In this document: positions 10,668-19,529 of the stretch, piece after piece | How positions within the stretch are numbered: the stretch's first letter is position 1 | Layout: the number at the start of each line of letters is the position of its first letter | NCBI RefSeq assembly: GCF_015706575.1 | Contig: NW_024037062.1 | Location: 6,878,811-6,942,810, forward strand | Reading direction: 5' to 3' | Length of the DNA stretch: 64,000 nt | Source of the DNA: Patiria miniata | Lineage: Eukaryota; Echinodermata; Asteroidea; Valvatida; Asterinidae | Translations under genes and position numbers: made by a program | Notes under the pieces: model-generated | The model's database searches: none | What the model saw: the letters and a program-made list of their open reading frames with translations, nothing else | What the model was told of the DNA's origin: nothing

Positions 10668-11898
10668 ATGAATGCGTATGGAAAAAAGCTCAATCCCAGC
10701 AGGCTATTAAAAATACCCAGATCTATCAAGGGCGAGAGAAAAGAGGTGGTCATTACCCACAATCCTAGTAGTATATCGGCGGGGCAACCCGATCGTACCC
10801 GGTACTTGTAAACTAGCTTTTAGTTTAGAACTCGAAGGTGGAGGTGACAACAATAGAACCATTTTTAGCAATTGGGTCAGAAATTTAGTCAGTGAAATCA
10901 GCGTCAGGCTTCAAGGTCACGAAATTATAAGTTATCGTAACGCCGACGTGTATCACAACTTTAAAGACAATTGGATCAACAGCTCGACGACTCGAAACAT
11001 GGCGTACTCGGGCATACAAAAAGAAAACGTGTATAAACTAAGAACGGGGGCTGGAGATGCTAACGCGGGCGCCAACAACGGTAAAGATCAAGCTATCGCG
11101 GATGCCTATGGTAACAGATACTGTATCCCCCTAGACATTGACATACTGACTTCGCATCACCCTTTTTACCCCAGCGGTTTAAAACAACCTCTGACGTACA
11201 AGATAAAGTTTAATGATCACGAAAAAGTAGTCAACAGTTCAGATACGGCGGCGATGTATTCTATCTCAGACTTGTCTCTCGAATACGAAGTGGTGACCAA
11301 CAGAGACCTAGCTATCACCATCAGAAGTAAACACAAGGGGTTAATGCAATATCTGTTTGATAAAATCCACTCGCTAGAAGTTAGATCCGTCAACAAATCG
11401 GACACGCTTTGGAACGTCAGCGTCAATCAACCCATCAGGAGTCTCAAGGGTATTTTGTTTTTGTTTAAAGATCCCACGGAGAAAAGCCCGCAGCGATTTT
11501 ATAATCCAAAACTAACCAAAACATCGGTGACTGTAGAAGGTAAACCCAATCAACTCTACAGTCAAGGCATGTTTCAATATCAACACTGGAACGAAATTAA
11601 CAAGTTCTTTGGAGACAGCGATACCGAAAGCGGGCGCGGAGTAGCTAAAGACTTAAATTTGACGGGTTTCGACCTCGGAGACTATCTAAAAAACAAGTAC
11701 GGTCTGTGGCTCGATTTTAGAAGTAACGACGACAATTCCGCTCACGGATCTGGTAGGAAACTCGGAGACGGAGGAGGCATCAACGTTCAATTTAACAGAG
11801 AAGCCGAAAGTCAAGGTGACCTCACGATGTACGTCTTTTTGATCATGGATGCTCAATTGAACTTGGAAGACGGGAATTTTAAATCTCTGTTAAGTTAA
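10668..11898 (+). pseudogene. Virus-like element: candidate major structural (capsid) protein, one frameshift
   Basis: About 410 codons from the ATG at 10668, preceded by TATAAATAAA. The first 40 codons run into a stop near 10809; coding continues one frame over from about 10790, so there is a single frameshift there. The long intact part (to 11898) has alternating beta-rich blocks, e.g. PLDIDILTSHHPFYPSG, YSISDLSLEYEVV, GILFLFKDP, FYNPKLTKTSVTVEG and MYVFLIMDAQLNLEDG. It resembles proteins annotated in invertebrate genomes as 'F54H12.2-like', which recur beside Polinton-type polymerases. Position next to the ATPase and the beta-rich composition suggest a capsid protein, but no jelly-roll fold can be proven by eye. 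Alternative: another abundant structural protein. Confidence 0.65.
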
Positions 11899-11899
11899 A

Positions 11900-12419
11900 A
11901 TGACACAACCGCATTGCGCTTTAATCGTCGGCAAAACAAATTCTGGTAAAACCAAATGGATTTTGGATCTGTTAGAGTCAGACTATAAAAAACATTTGAA
12001 GCGATAGTCATCATTTGCCCTACCATTTTTAAAAACAAAACCTACATCGAAAGAAAGTGGATTCAAGCAGATCCCGAGGTATACCTCTGCGATCCGGAAT
12101 TGTACAAGATGACGCTCAACGAGGCGATCGATGTTTACAGGAAAATATTTGAAGGTGTTGCCACGCTGTTTATCGTGGACGATTGCTCTTCTGATCAAGA
12201 GATCAAGTATCGCAAAAAGACGTTGGTCATTGACTCAAAAGACGGCTTGGTTGGCTTTATTACTGCAAAGATGAAACATCGTTTGATCAAGCGTTAGACG
12301 AAAATGCCGTCGTACCGATTGAAGAACGAGATTATATAAAACGACGTTTGAGAGATGTGAAATATAGTAAATTAGTCGTATACACCGAGCCTCCAGTTAG
12401 TTACGAGCTACTTGAGTAG
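11900..12419 (+). pseudogene. Virus-like element: A32/FtsK-type packaging ATPase, truncated
   Basis: Starts one base after the capsid-candidate stop. A Walker A motif GKTNSGKT appears at residues 11-18 and a Walker B-like TLFIVDDCS at about 12163-12190, both as in the genome-packaging ATPases of this virus group. The first frame stops at 12007 after a one-base frameshift about 11995. A second break lies about 12215-12255, after which a different frame runs to the TAG at 12417. The sequence between Walker B and the C-terminal part is shorter than usual for such ATPases, so I infer an internal deletion as well as the frame change. As it stands it cannot make a working ATPase. Confidence 0.75.
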
Positions 12420-12522
12420 CTAGGTGAGTAGCAATTAATAGCTAGGTGAGTAACAATTAATAACTAGGTGGGTAACAATTAATAACTAGGTGAGTAACAA
12501 TTAATAGCTAGCTGAGTAGCAA
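12415..12522. repeat. 22-bp tandem repeat
   Basis: About four and a half copies of a 22-bp unit (core TAGGTGAGTAACAATTAATA) directly after the ATPase stop. It falls in the only gap of any size in this part of the element. Confidence 0.85.
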
Positions 12523-12598
12523 CCTATTCAACAAACTACACATGTATTACAATTTGTTAATCAACAAACGTCAACAAAATACATTTTGCTGTTAGTAA

Positions 12599-12751
12599 AT
12601 GATAGCAATATTCGAGTATTTACAGTTTTTGGCTATTATCGTCATATCGCTTAATTTATCGTTTTACACCTTCGAATACCTTCGCTTTTGTAACAAAGTT
12701 GCAACAGCTACAACAAAATTAAATTCGTTTCTAATTAAATGGAGGACCTAA
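12599..12751 (+). CDS. Virus-like element: possible 50-aa membrane protein
   Basis: Short ATG frame with one hydrophobic segment near the N-terminus (FLAIIVISLNLSFYTF) and a basic tail. Its stop overlaps the start of the next frame by 13 bp, fitting the compact layout. Size alone makes this a tentative call. Confidence 0.4.
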   Translation: MIAIFEYLQFLAIIVISLNLSFYTFEYLRFCNKVATATTKLNSFLIKWRT

Positions 12752-13317
12752 AACTTACTTTAACGAACGAAAAAGATCCCAACGCAGAACACAAAAATCG
12801 TTAGTGCGGTGTCGTAGCAGCCGGAAACTCTAGAAAGTACTTGGGAAAGGAATACACCGTTAAACATATCGAAGCTCTTGACAGCAAAGAACTCGAAAAG
12901 CTGTATCATCTGTACGAAACTAAATTTGGAAATGAAATTGTTCAAACCGTTGGTAAATACACTTTAAGTCTATTTTCGAGAGTGTTAGCTGTGGTTACAC
13001 CCGTACAAGTTTTAGGATATAACGTCACTATAGATTCTGAAGAAGAACTCACCAACGACTTGAGTTCCGATCCTATTATAAGCGCGAGTATGGCTGGTAT
13101 GTTGAGCGACGTTTGTTACAAGTACGGAACTTTAATAACACCCCTAGTTGCTACGATTATCACAACAAAACATTTGAAATTTAATAAACCTAATATAATA
13201 AATGGAAGATCAGAAAGCAGCAACAGCAACGCCTGCAGCTCAACCAGCAGAGACAGAGACGTCCCAACCGATAAAAACAGCGCCATCACCGACGGTAACG
13301 AGAGTGACCAAGACTAA
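12739..13317 (+). pseudogene. Virus-like element: helical hypothetical protein with an early stop
   Basis: ATG at 12739 overlaps the end of the upstream small frame. An in-frame TAG lies at 12802-12804, after which the same frame stays open to 13317. Visible features: a charged N-terminus, a helix-rich YTVKHIEALDSKELEKLYH block, then hydrophobic TLSLFSRVLAVVTPVQVLG and LITPLVATIITTKHL segments. The last 35 or so codons are Ser/Asn/Asp-rich and overlap the next gene in another frame, so the native end is probably near 13200. A similar protein accompanies the capsid candidate in related elements, as far as I recall; its function is unknown. Confidence 0.55.
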
Positions 13318-13590
13318 AAATCCTAAACGAATACAACAGGGTAAAGCTTTAGCTTAGCCGAGCACAATAGACAGATGAAATTAAAATTAGCAAAAATGGA
13401 CGTAACATCGGACGAAGCTACGAGCTCACCAGACTACAACTCTTGGGCGATGTGGGGTTCTATAGCGTCTATAATAGGAGTGGGGTTGCTGGTATTAAAA
13501 AGAAAGACAATTGCGCCGGTAGTACAACCAGTGTCGATAGTCACGCAACCCACTACACCCAGCGCCCCCAAAACGCTAGACATGGAATAA
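13202..13590 (+). pseudogene. Virus-like element: Ala/Pro-rich N-terminus plus single TM protein, frameshifted
   Basis: ATG at 13202. The first 51 codons are rich in Ala, Thr, Pro and Gln, then basic (TKTKNPKRIQQGK), ending at a TAG at 13355. A second frame from about 13358 to 13590 carries a basic helix, a membrane segment (WAMWGSIASIIGVGLLVL) followed by KRK, and a Pro/Thr tail. The two parts together look like one single-pass membrane protein broken by a small frameshift. Function unknown; likely virion-associated by position (inference). Confidence 0.55.
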
Positions 13591-13623
13591 CCCAGCAATT
13601 TAAAAATTGTTATATTAAAAACG

Positions 13624-13755
13624 ATGAGTAACTTTGACACCAACAGAAAAGCTAATACGATTTATCACGGAGCCGTCATATCGGGTCTTTCGATGGGATA
13701 CGCCATGGTAGGAAATAAACTACTCAAAATGAAAGCGCCGGATTTAAGCAAATAA
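13624..13755 (+). pseudogene. Virus-like element: small hydrophobic protein, 5' half (split by LINE)
   Basis: ATG at 13624 after TATATTAAAA. About 43 codons with a weak hydrophobic stretch (GAVISGLSMGYAMVG) end in the AAT-repeat that is the 3' tail of the inserted LINE. The remainder resumes in an open frame at about 15665. So the reading frame was interrupted by the retrotransposon, and its stop here is supplied by the insert. Confidence 0.6.
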
Positions 13756-15660
13756 TAATAATAATAATTTATTCATTTATAAAGCGCAAATTCCAATATG
13801 ATTTTGTTCAAATGCGCTGTACAGTAAAATATTAATTAAAATACAAGAAAATACACTCTAAAAATGTACCATGACGCGCTATTACACACATTAAAAATAA
13901 AAAAAGTAACAGCAAAAAATTACTCGCAAGGAGCTTAAAACGACCCACCATTTCACATGTTAAAATACAAAGAAGTTACAATAAAATCAGTAAAAGGCCA
14001 ACTTAAAAAGATGAGTTTTTAACAGAGACTTGAAGTTATCAACACTGTTAGCTCTCCTAATGTGAATCGGGAAGTGAAGCACGATCCCCAAGGGTAACTT
14101 TGGTACGGCGAAAAGGGTAGCCCAGGAGAGTGTCATCATGAGAACTACGCCGATTGTAACGGGATGAGGGATTCTTAACGATAAGTTGGCTAAGGTAAAC
14201 CGGAGCTAGACCATAAAAACATTTATAAGTCAACAACAAAATTTTAAAATTAATCCTAAACCTCACTGGAAGCCAATGAAGATCAACCATTAATGGAGTA
14301 ACATGACAATACTTGTAAGACTTAAAAACAAGTCGAGCGCAGGCATTCTGTACTCGTTGAAGATGATTAATCTGACAGTCAGGTAAGCCATATAAAAGGC
14401 TGTTACAGTAATCTAAACGACTGGAAATGAAAGCATGAATCAAGGTTTCAGTACACTTAGTGGACAGGTATTTTCGTATACGTCTGATGTTATGTAAATA
14501 ATAAAATGCACTTCCACAAACCTTTTGAACGTGAGTGTTCATTGACATATGTACATCAAACCATGAGCCTAAGTTACGAGTAATGGGTGCAGGTGTAACC
14601 ATACAATCACCAACATGAATGGAATCAAGGTTAACTTTAGACAACTGTTTGGGGGTCCCAATAATCATAAACTCAGTTTTACTGTCATTCAGCATTAAAC
14701 CATTAGCCAACAACCAGTTACGTAAATCCTGAGTACAGGTCTCCCTAGCTGCTAAGGACGATCTTTGATTTTCTGAATTGTCAGTGCTAAAAGAAATATA
14801 CAGCTGGGTATCATCAGCATAACAATGAACCTGTGGAAGATGGGTCTTAATGATGTCAAACAGTGGGCTTGTATACAAAATAAATAACAAAGGCCCAAGA
14901 CAAGAGCCTTGTGGAACGCCATAATCAATGTTAAATTGCTGAGAGAGATTACCATTTATAGAAACACGTTGGGATCTACGAGACAAGTAAGAATGAAACC
15001 ATTTAAGAGCAGTACCATAAATACCAAATTTACTCTGGAGGGTATTTAGTAAAATGTTGTGGTCTAAGGTGTCAAAGGCGGCACTCAAATCAAGCAAAAC
15101 TAACAAAGAAACCTGTTGTCTATCCATAGCCATTAATATATCATTTCTTATCTTAAGTAAAGCCGTCTCTGTGCTATGATACTGACGGTAGGCAGACTGG
15201 GCAATGGGATACAATTTATACAACTCTAAATGGGCTTGTAACTCATCTGCAACAGCTCGTTCAACCAGTTTCGAAATGAATTGCAAATTACTGACTGGCC
15301 GGTAATTTTCAACTACTAAGCCAAGGCCAGGTTTTTTTAACAACGGGGACACAAGGGCTGATTTCCATGTTGCAGCAAAATGGCCAGTGCGAAGAGAAGT
15401 ATTAATCATACTAGTAACAACGGGTAAAATAACCTCCAAACTTTCAATGAGCAGTCTAGTTGGTATCGGATCAAGAATACAGCATTTCTTACTGGAATGT
15501 AAAATGAGCTTACGAACTGAAGATTCTGAAAGCTGAGTAAATTCAGTGAGAGTACCAACAGAGGGTGACGTTGGAGCAGAAAGATTACATCTAGGCGAGC
15601 AGATCTCATTACTTAACCTTAACTAACTAACTTAACTAAGCGTAGAACTTAACTAAGCGT
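13753..15660 (-). mobile_element. L2/CR1-like LINE, 5'-truncated
   Basis: Non-LTR retrotransposon inserted in the virus-like element. Its 3' end is at the left, with an (AAT)n tail at 13753-13771 next to TTTATAAAGCGC on the plus strand. The right end (15,610-15,660) has a 17-bp direct repeat (CTTAACTAAGCGTAGAA, two copies). Only the C-terminal half of the reverse-transcriptase ORF is left, as usual for abortive target-primed reverse transcription. Confidence 0.85.
13987..15620 (-). pseudogene. LINE reverse transcriptase (ORF2 fragment)
   Basis: Open from about 15620 to 14057 without a native start, encoding an RT domain: KKCCILDPIPTRLL, NYRPVSNLQFISKLVE, LLDLSAAFDTLDH, VPQGSCLGPLLFILY, the catalytic CYADDTQLY, and the thumb and C-terminal region to HLFKLAFY. 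After 14057 the match continues in another frame to about 13987, with a small internal deletion and frameshift near 14045-14075. The motifs fit the L2/CR1 (Jockey-superfamily) clades. No endonuclease domain is present because of 5' truncation. Confidence 0.9.
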
Positions 15661-15664
15661 AGAA

Positions 15665-15766
15665 GATGCGGGTAAATTGACGGGTATTATAAGTGGAGCT
15701 CTGGCCACACAAAATTGGTTGGTGGCCCAGGGTATACTACCGGGCAGTATAATGAAAACGGTATAA
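15665..15766 (+). pseudogene. Virus-like element: small hydrophobic protein, 3' half
   Basis: 34 codons open to TAA at 15764-15766, hydrophobic and small-residue rich (GIISGALATQNWLVAQGILPG). It lies directly after the LINE's truncated end and before the next element gene, so I read it as the remainder of the gene begun at 13624. Confidence 0.55.
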
Positions 15767-15788
15767 TTTAAATAGGCGTATTAAATAA

Positions 15789-16752
15789 ATGGCTGAAGGA
15801 GGATTTTACGATCCAGACTATGAAAGAACAGATGATAACAATGATGATGATGTAGCAGATACCAATGTAGATGACGACTTTGAAAATCCTGATACACCCA
15901 TCCCAACTACCGACATAGATGAGGTTTTAGATCGAGGAAGAAGCATGGTCACTAATGTTAGCGTTGATGAGTTTTACGATACTTATAACATATACAATGA
16001 ACCAATACGTCCTAGATACGAAAAATTTATTCTCAAAATAGATGGTTTATTTTACAAATCTGATAAAGGTGATGTTAGGTTGACGGTTAGAAATGATCCA
16101 AACAGATTTTTGACTCTGAGGACTATAGAGATATATGTAAAGAAGATTGGTTTAAACGGTAGAGATTTTATTAGAAACAAATTAGGCTTTACGCATTACG
16201 AACGTAAGACACTCAGTGAAGATCAAAGTCAACAACTGCGTCAACAACGTTGAAAGATCTGCCAGATTAGAAGCCGCAAAAGCCAACGAACGAGGGCTCA
16301 AAAGTCAGATCGCTAGAATCAAAGAAACGATTAATAAAATATTAGGCGACGACACGACTCTGGCGGAAAAGATTAGAACTCTGTTTAGAGAACAAGGTGT
16401 GACCGTAGTGAGTATTTTAGCCGCTTTTAGTTTAGCCATCAGCATGATAGTGAGTAGCATCGTCGCTAGCGTGAGAGGTGCGGGTGCCCCACCCGCGCCA
16501 TCGCCAACACCAACACCAACACCACCAAAAGGTGGTATCAAAGAGTGGATTTCAAAACAACTCGCTAATTTTGCTTCTGCTCTTCAAAAACTCGGAGCGA
16601 GCGCAATGGGTGCTCTGCCGGGTATCATAGGCAGCGTACTCAGTTGGATATTTAACGCGCTGAGTAAGTCCGTATCGTGGTTGGCCGAACACGTGTGGGC
16701 TTTGTTTTTGGGTGTGGGAGCCTTGGTGTTTGCATACCTGCAAAAAAGATGA
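15789..16752 (+). pseudogene. Virus-like element: acidic/coiled-coil two-TM protein with Pro-Thr linker, one frameshift
   Basis: ATG at 15789 after ATTAAATAA. The N-terminal part (about 150 codons) is very acidic (DDNNDDDVADTNVDDDFE), then mixed alpha/beta. A frameshift about 16215-16255 moves to the frame that runs to 16752. That part has a charged coiled-coil region (ARLEAAKANERGLKSQIAR), a hydrophobic segment (VVSILAAFSLAISMIVSSIV), a (PTPTP) linker, GGIKEWISKQL, and a C-terminal hydrophobic stretch ending in YLQKR. It is probably a viral membrane or minor capsid protein (inference). It converges with the 463-aa gene across a strong hairpin. Confidence 0.65.
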
Positions 16753-16780
16753 TAGTAATAGTTGTAATCAAGTTTAAACG

Positions 16781-16825
16781 AAAAAATAAGCCTTACCAAC
16801 TTTGTGCTGGTAAGGCTTATTTTTT
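16781..16825. terminator. Perfect 18-bp hairpin between convergent genes
   Basis: AAAAAATAAGCCTTACCA (16781-16798) and its exact reverse complement (16808-16825) flank a 9-nt loop. It lies in the 98-bp gap between the stop at 16752 (plus) and the stop at 16851 (minus). Because it is symmetric and ends in T runs on both strands, it could end or process transcripts from both directions, as hairpins do in some large DNA viruses. Confidence 0.75.
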
Positions 16826-16850
16826 TTGTGTGTTGTGATTAGAGTGTGAC

Positions 16851-18242
16851 TTATCGCGTTGCCTCGTAAGCCAAAATACCCATACCAACGATGGCCAATA
16901 TTCCTACCGTCAGCGATAATTTTTCGTCTTGGTGAGTTTGTAGTTTCGTGGGTTCTTGGGCTAAAACTGTAGGCGAGGGTGTTGGTGCTGGTGCTGGTGT
17001 TGATGATACAATATCGTTCGTCATAGGCTCTGGGGGTGTTGGTGGCGCGACGTCATCGGTGTCATCAAAAGAGTCGTCCGGTTGAGGTTGTGAGTTTAAA
17101 TCTGGCACCAAACCAGTTTTCATACTCTGGGTAGCAATTTGAAGATTGTTGTTATAGCCGTCGTGCGTTCCAACCCTCAAGTTCATATCCGATGGAATTA
17201 AATACAACCCCGGTTTCACGACAAAATTTAAAGGCGTTCTGGCATACTGCAAAGAGTCTTGAAATTGATTGATACTCGTTTCCATGTCGTCTACTGCATT
17301 GATGATATCTTCAACGATGATGTTAAATTGTCTCTGAGCATCTAATCCGGTGCCCGGTGTTAATACGCTCGTTTTTGTTTGAGCCTGCGCACCGAGTAAA
17401 GCGTTCACGTAAGATCTGATCGATTCGTTGATCTTTATGATTCCCGCGGGGGTAAACGAACTTGTGTCGGGTATAAAATCTAACCAAGCCTTTTGTACCG
17501 ATTCGTTTTGTTCGATGTAAATAACCGTCCAAGGAACGTAACTGCTTCCACTCTTTTTAGGACTATCTAGACCGTGGTAACCGCCGTAAATAACGTTGGG
17601 GTTGTCGGGTAATGCTCTATCGTATTCGCCAACCGCCACAAACTTGCCCTTATTAAAGCTGTACGAGGTACCCAAACCGTTAGATTTTGTGTCTCTCGTC
17701 TGTTTAAAAGACTTGTTTTGATCTATGCCAAACAACAAACAGGTATCGGTAAATGTTCTGTGATTATAATTGTTGTCTAGAGCGTTAAATGCGTCATCTC
17801 CCGGTAAAGGAGCGGCAAAGTCGTACAGGATCTTTCTAACCGTAAAATATAAATGAAAGTTAAAGATGGACCAAACGTAACGGTTGCTCGCATTTAAAAG
17901 ATCGAATCCAATACCGCAGCCCGTAGTAGCGCAGTAGATCGCAAAATTTAACTGATTTTGATAAAACGACATGGGGTGTGATTTCCAACGATCTACATCC
18001 TCGTCCGTCTCAACGTGAGGCAATTTATAGTCCGAGGTTAAGTCGGGAAACATGGTTAAAAACCCGTTGGTATTATTAACTACGACCTCCAGTTCACTGG
18101 GTTTAGTGCTGTTTAAAAACTTTGCTTGGGGTGTAGCTTGATGCTTTAGCTCGGTTGCCTTGGCTACATTTTGATTTAATTGTCTCGTTACCTGATCGGC
18201 TATCGATTGTATCTGCTTTTTTAACGACTCAAAATCACTCAT
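16851..18242 (-). CDS. Virus-like element: 463-aa structural-type protein with C-terminal TM
   Basis: Intact frame. I choose the ATG at 18242 (MSDFESLKK) because the frame further upstream starts only with TTG and overlaps the promoter. The N-terminal 40 residues are helical (KKQIQSIADQVTRQL), and the large central domain has WCATTGC-like and aromatic-rich stretches (NQLNFAIYCATTGCGIGFD, YVWSIFNFHLYF, GLYLIPSDM). It then has a Pro/Asp/Thr-rich linker with TPAPAPTPSPT and a single membrane helix (LTVGILAIVGMGILAYEATR) at the end. Head domain, flexible linker and tail anchor suggest a virion surface or fibre-like protein anchored in a membrane; that is inference. It lacks frame breaks, unlike most neighbours. 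A TATA-like TATATTAA lies about 20 nt upstream. Confidence 0.7.
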   Translation of the reverse strand: MSDFESLKKQIQSIADQVTRQLNQNVAKATELKHQATPQAKFLNSTKPSELEVVVNNTNGFLTMFPDLTSDYKLPHVETDEDVDRWKSHPMSFYQNQLNFAIYCATTGCGIGFDLLNASNRYVWSIFNFHLYFTVRKILYDFAAPLPGDDAFNALDNNYNHRTFTDTCLLFGIDQNKSFKQTRDTKSNGLGTSYSFNKGKFVAVGEYDRALPDNPNVIYGGYHGLDSPKKSGSSYVPWTVIYIEQNESVQKAWLDFIPDTSSFTPAGIIKINESIRSYVNALLGAQAQTKTSVLTPGTGLDAQRQFNIIVEDIINAVDDMETSINQFQDSLQYARTPLNFVVKPGLYLIPSDMNLRVGTHDGYNNNLQIATQSMKTGLVPDLNSQPQPDDSFDDTDDVAPPTPPEPMTNDIVSSTPAPAPTPSPTVLAQEPTKLQTHQDEKLSLTVGILAIVGMGILAYEATR

Positions 18243-18312
18243 TATTTTAGTTTCAGTTTTAATATAAAAAGACTTTAAAATAAATGCATTCGTTTCACTT
18301 AATTGTTTCAAA

Positions 18313-18587
18313 ATGAGCAGACGTTTAAATTAGAAGACGTTGTAGATAATCTAAACGGTCAAAAATCTGTACGCGTAAAAAGGGTAATATTTAATCCCGG
18401 ATATTTTAATATTTCAAGCGCCACGGAGATTGATTGGTATACGCAAATAGACGGACAACCAGCTAAAAGAAGTGATGACTCTATGAGACCCAGTGAACTC
18501 GACCCAGATGCGGTAATAAGAACGGATAGAGATTTTATCGTGCAATTGGTACCCGAGTACAACGTGTTCGGGGCCGCTGACATGTAA
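18313..18587 (+). pseudogene. Virus-like element: small conserved protein, frameshift at start
   Basis: An ATG at 18313 opens a frame that stops after six codons; the neighbouring frame is open to 18587 and carries a compact soluble domain (VDNLNGQKSVRVKRVIFNPGYFNISSATEIDWY, then a Pro/Ser-rich loop and VQLVPEYNVFGAADM). A one-base slip about 18320-18330 explains this. It is divergent from the 463-aa gene with a 70-bp gap. It has no membrane segment. Function unknown; I recall similar small proteins beside this capsid candidate in related elements. Confidence 0.5.
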
Positions 18588-18613
18588 AGGCGCCTATGGT
18601 TTTCGCCTTTTAC
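18584..18613. terminator. Hairpin at the 3' end of the last element gene
   Basis: GTAAAGGCG and CGCCTTTTAC form a 9-bp stem with one bulge around an 11-nt loop, starting at the stop codon. This is the same type of signal as at 16,781. Confidence 0.5.
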
Positions 18614-18661
18614 GCACAAATCACCCTGACATATTGGGCACCTGATGTATAAAAAATACAC

Positions 18662-19520
18662 GTTATAAGCGTATTATAATTACCTTCAAAAGTTGGTCTG
18701 TTGGTAGTTTAGCTGCCACGTATTTTGGAAATGAAGCTATGCAGTGTACAGTGCTGTCGAGTCTTGATAATTCTGCAATTGTGCCGATATGACTAGATCC
18801 CACTGAATTCAGCCTTATATAAAATATAGTCAATCCGACTGGCTTACATAGGAACTAAAATTAGCAACCATTGTTTGCTTCTAACGTATGCGATGAGCCA
18901 TATATCCTGGCTGCCCCGCTAACAAAAGCAATTCATCACGGTCCATTGAATTTCAATAGACGTTTACTCAACTGGAAAAGTGTAATGTCACCCATTCCTC
19001 CATGGTCACCCTGAGTCACTTCATATTTTGCAAGTCAGGGTTGGAGTAGACTTGTACGAGTCGTATTTATACAATTTTTTTTTATTTAACACAAGATCAA
19101 AAATAAAAATTATAAATATAGAGGGCCTGGGACTGAAACTGAGATATTGAAAGATATATTTGGGAGAGATTATTGGGAGGGAGAGGGAGATCATTGGGAG
19201 GGGGTGGGTGGGGGCGTGGCCAGTGGGTGGGGGAAAGGGAGAGGGGTAAAGTCTGGTACCTGCCCCTCTCCCCATTGGCCCTGTACTACCCCCAGACCTA
19301 TGGCAAGGTCTGGTATTCGCCCTTCTCCCCTACTAGGCGTAAATGCACATATGTTTATGTCTAGATAGTGTGTGGCCCCTCCCACCTCCTGCATTTCGAA
19401 CTGCCAAGCTCCAGGTCCCCCATGTTGACAGAACCAGTCGTCGCTGATAAGAATAAACAACTACATGCATCTGAATGACAATCTTTGTTATGCAGTAATT
19501 AGGTGTTGTTCTAGAGTCCT
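18662..19520. other. No gene; G-rich low-complexity DNA
   Basis: Right flank of the virus-like element. 19,170-19,260 is G-rich (GGGAGGG and GGGTGGG runs, quadruplex-prone). I could not find an inverted terminal repeat matching the left side. Confidence 0.4.
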
Positions 19521-19529
19521 TATATAGTT

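Noticed and set aside
18243..18311. Upstream start for the 463-aa viral protein
   Set aside because: That frame begins with TTG and covers the divergent promoter; the ATG at 18242 is the sensible start.
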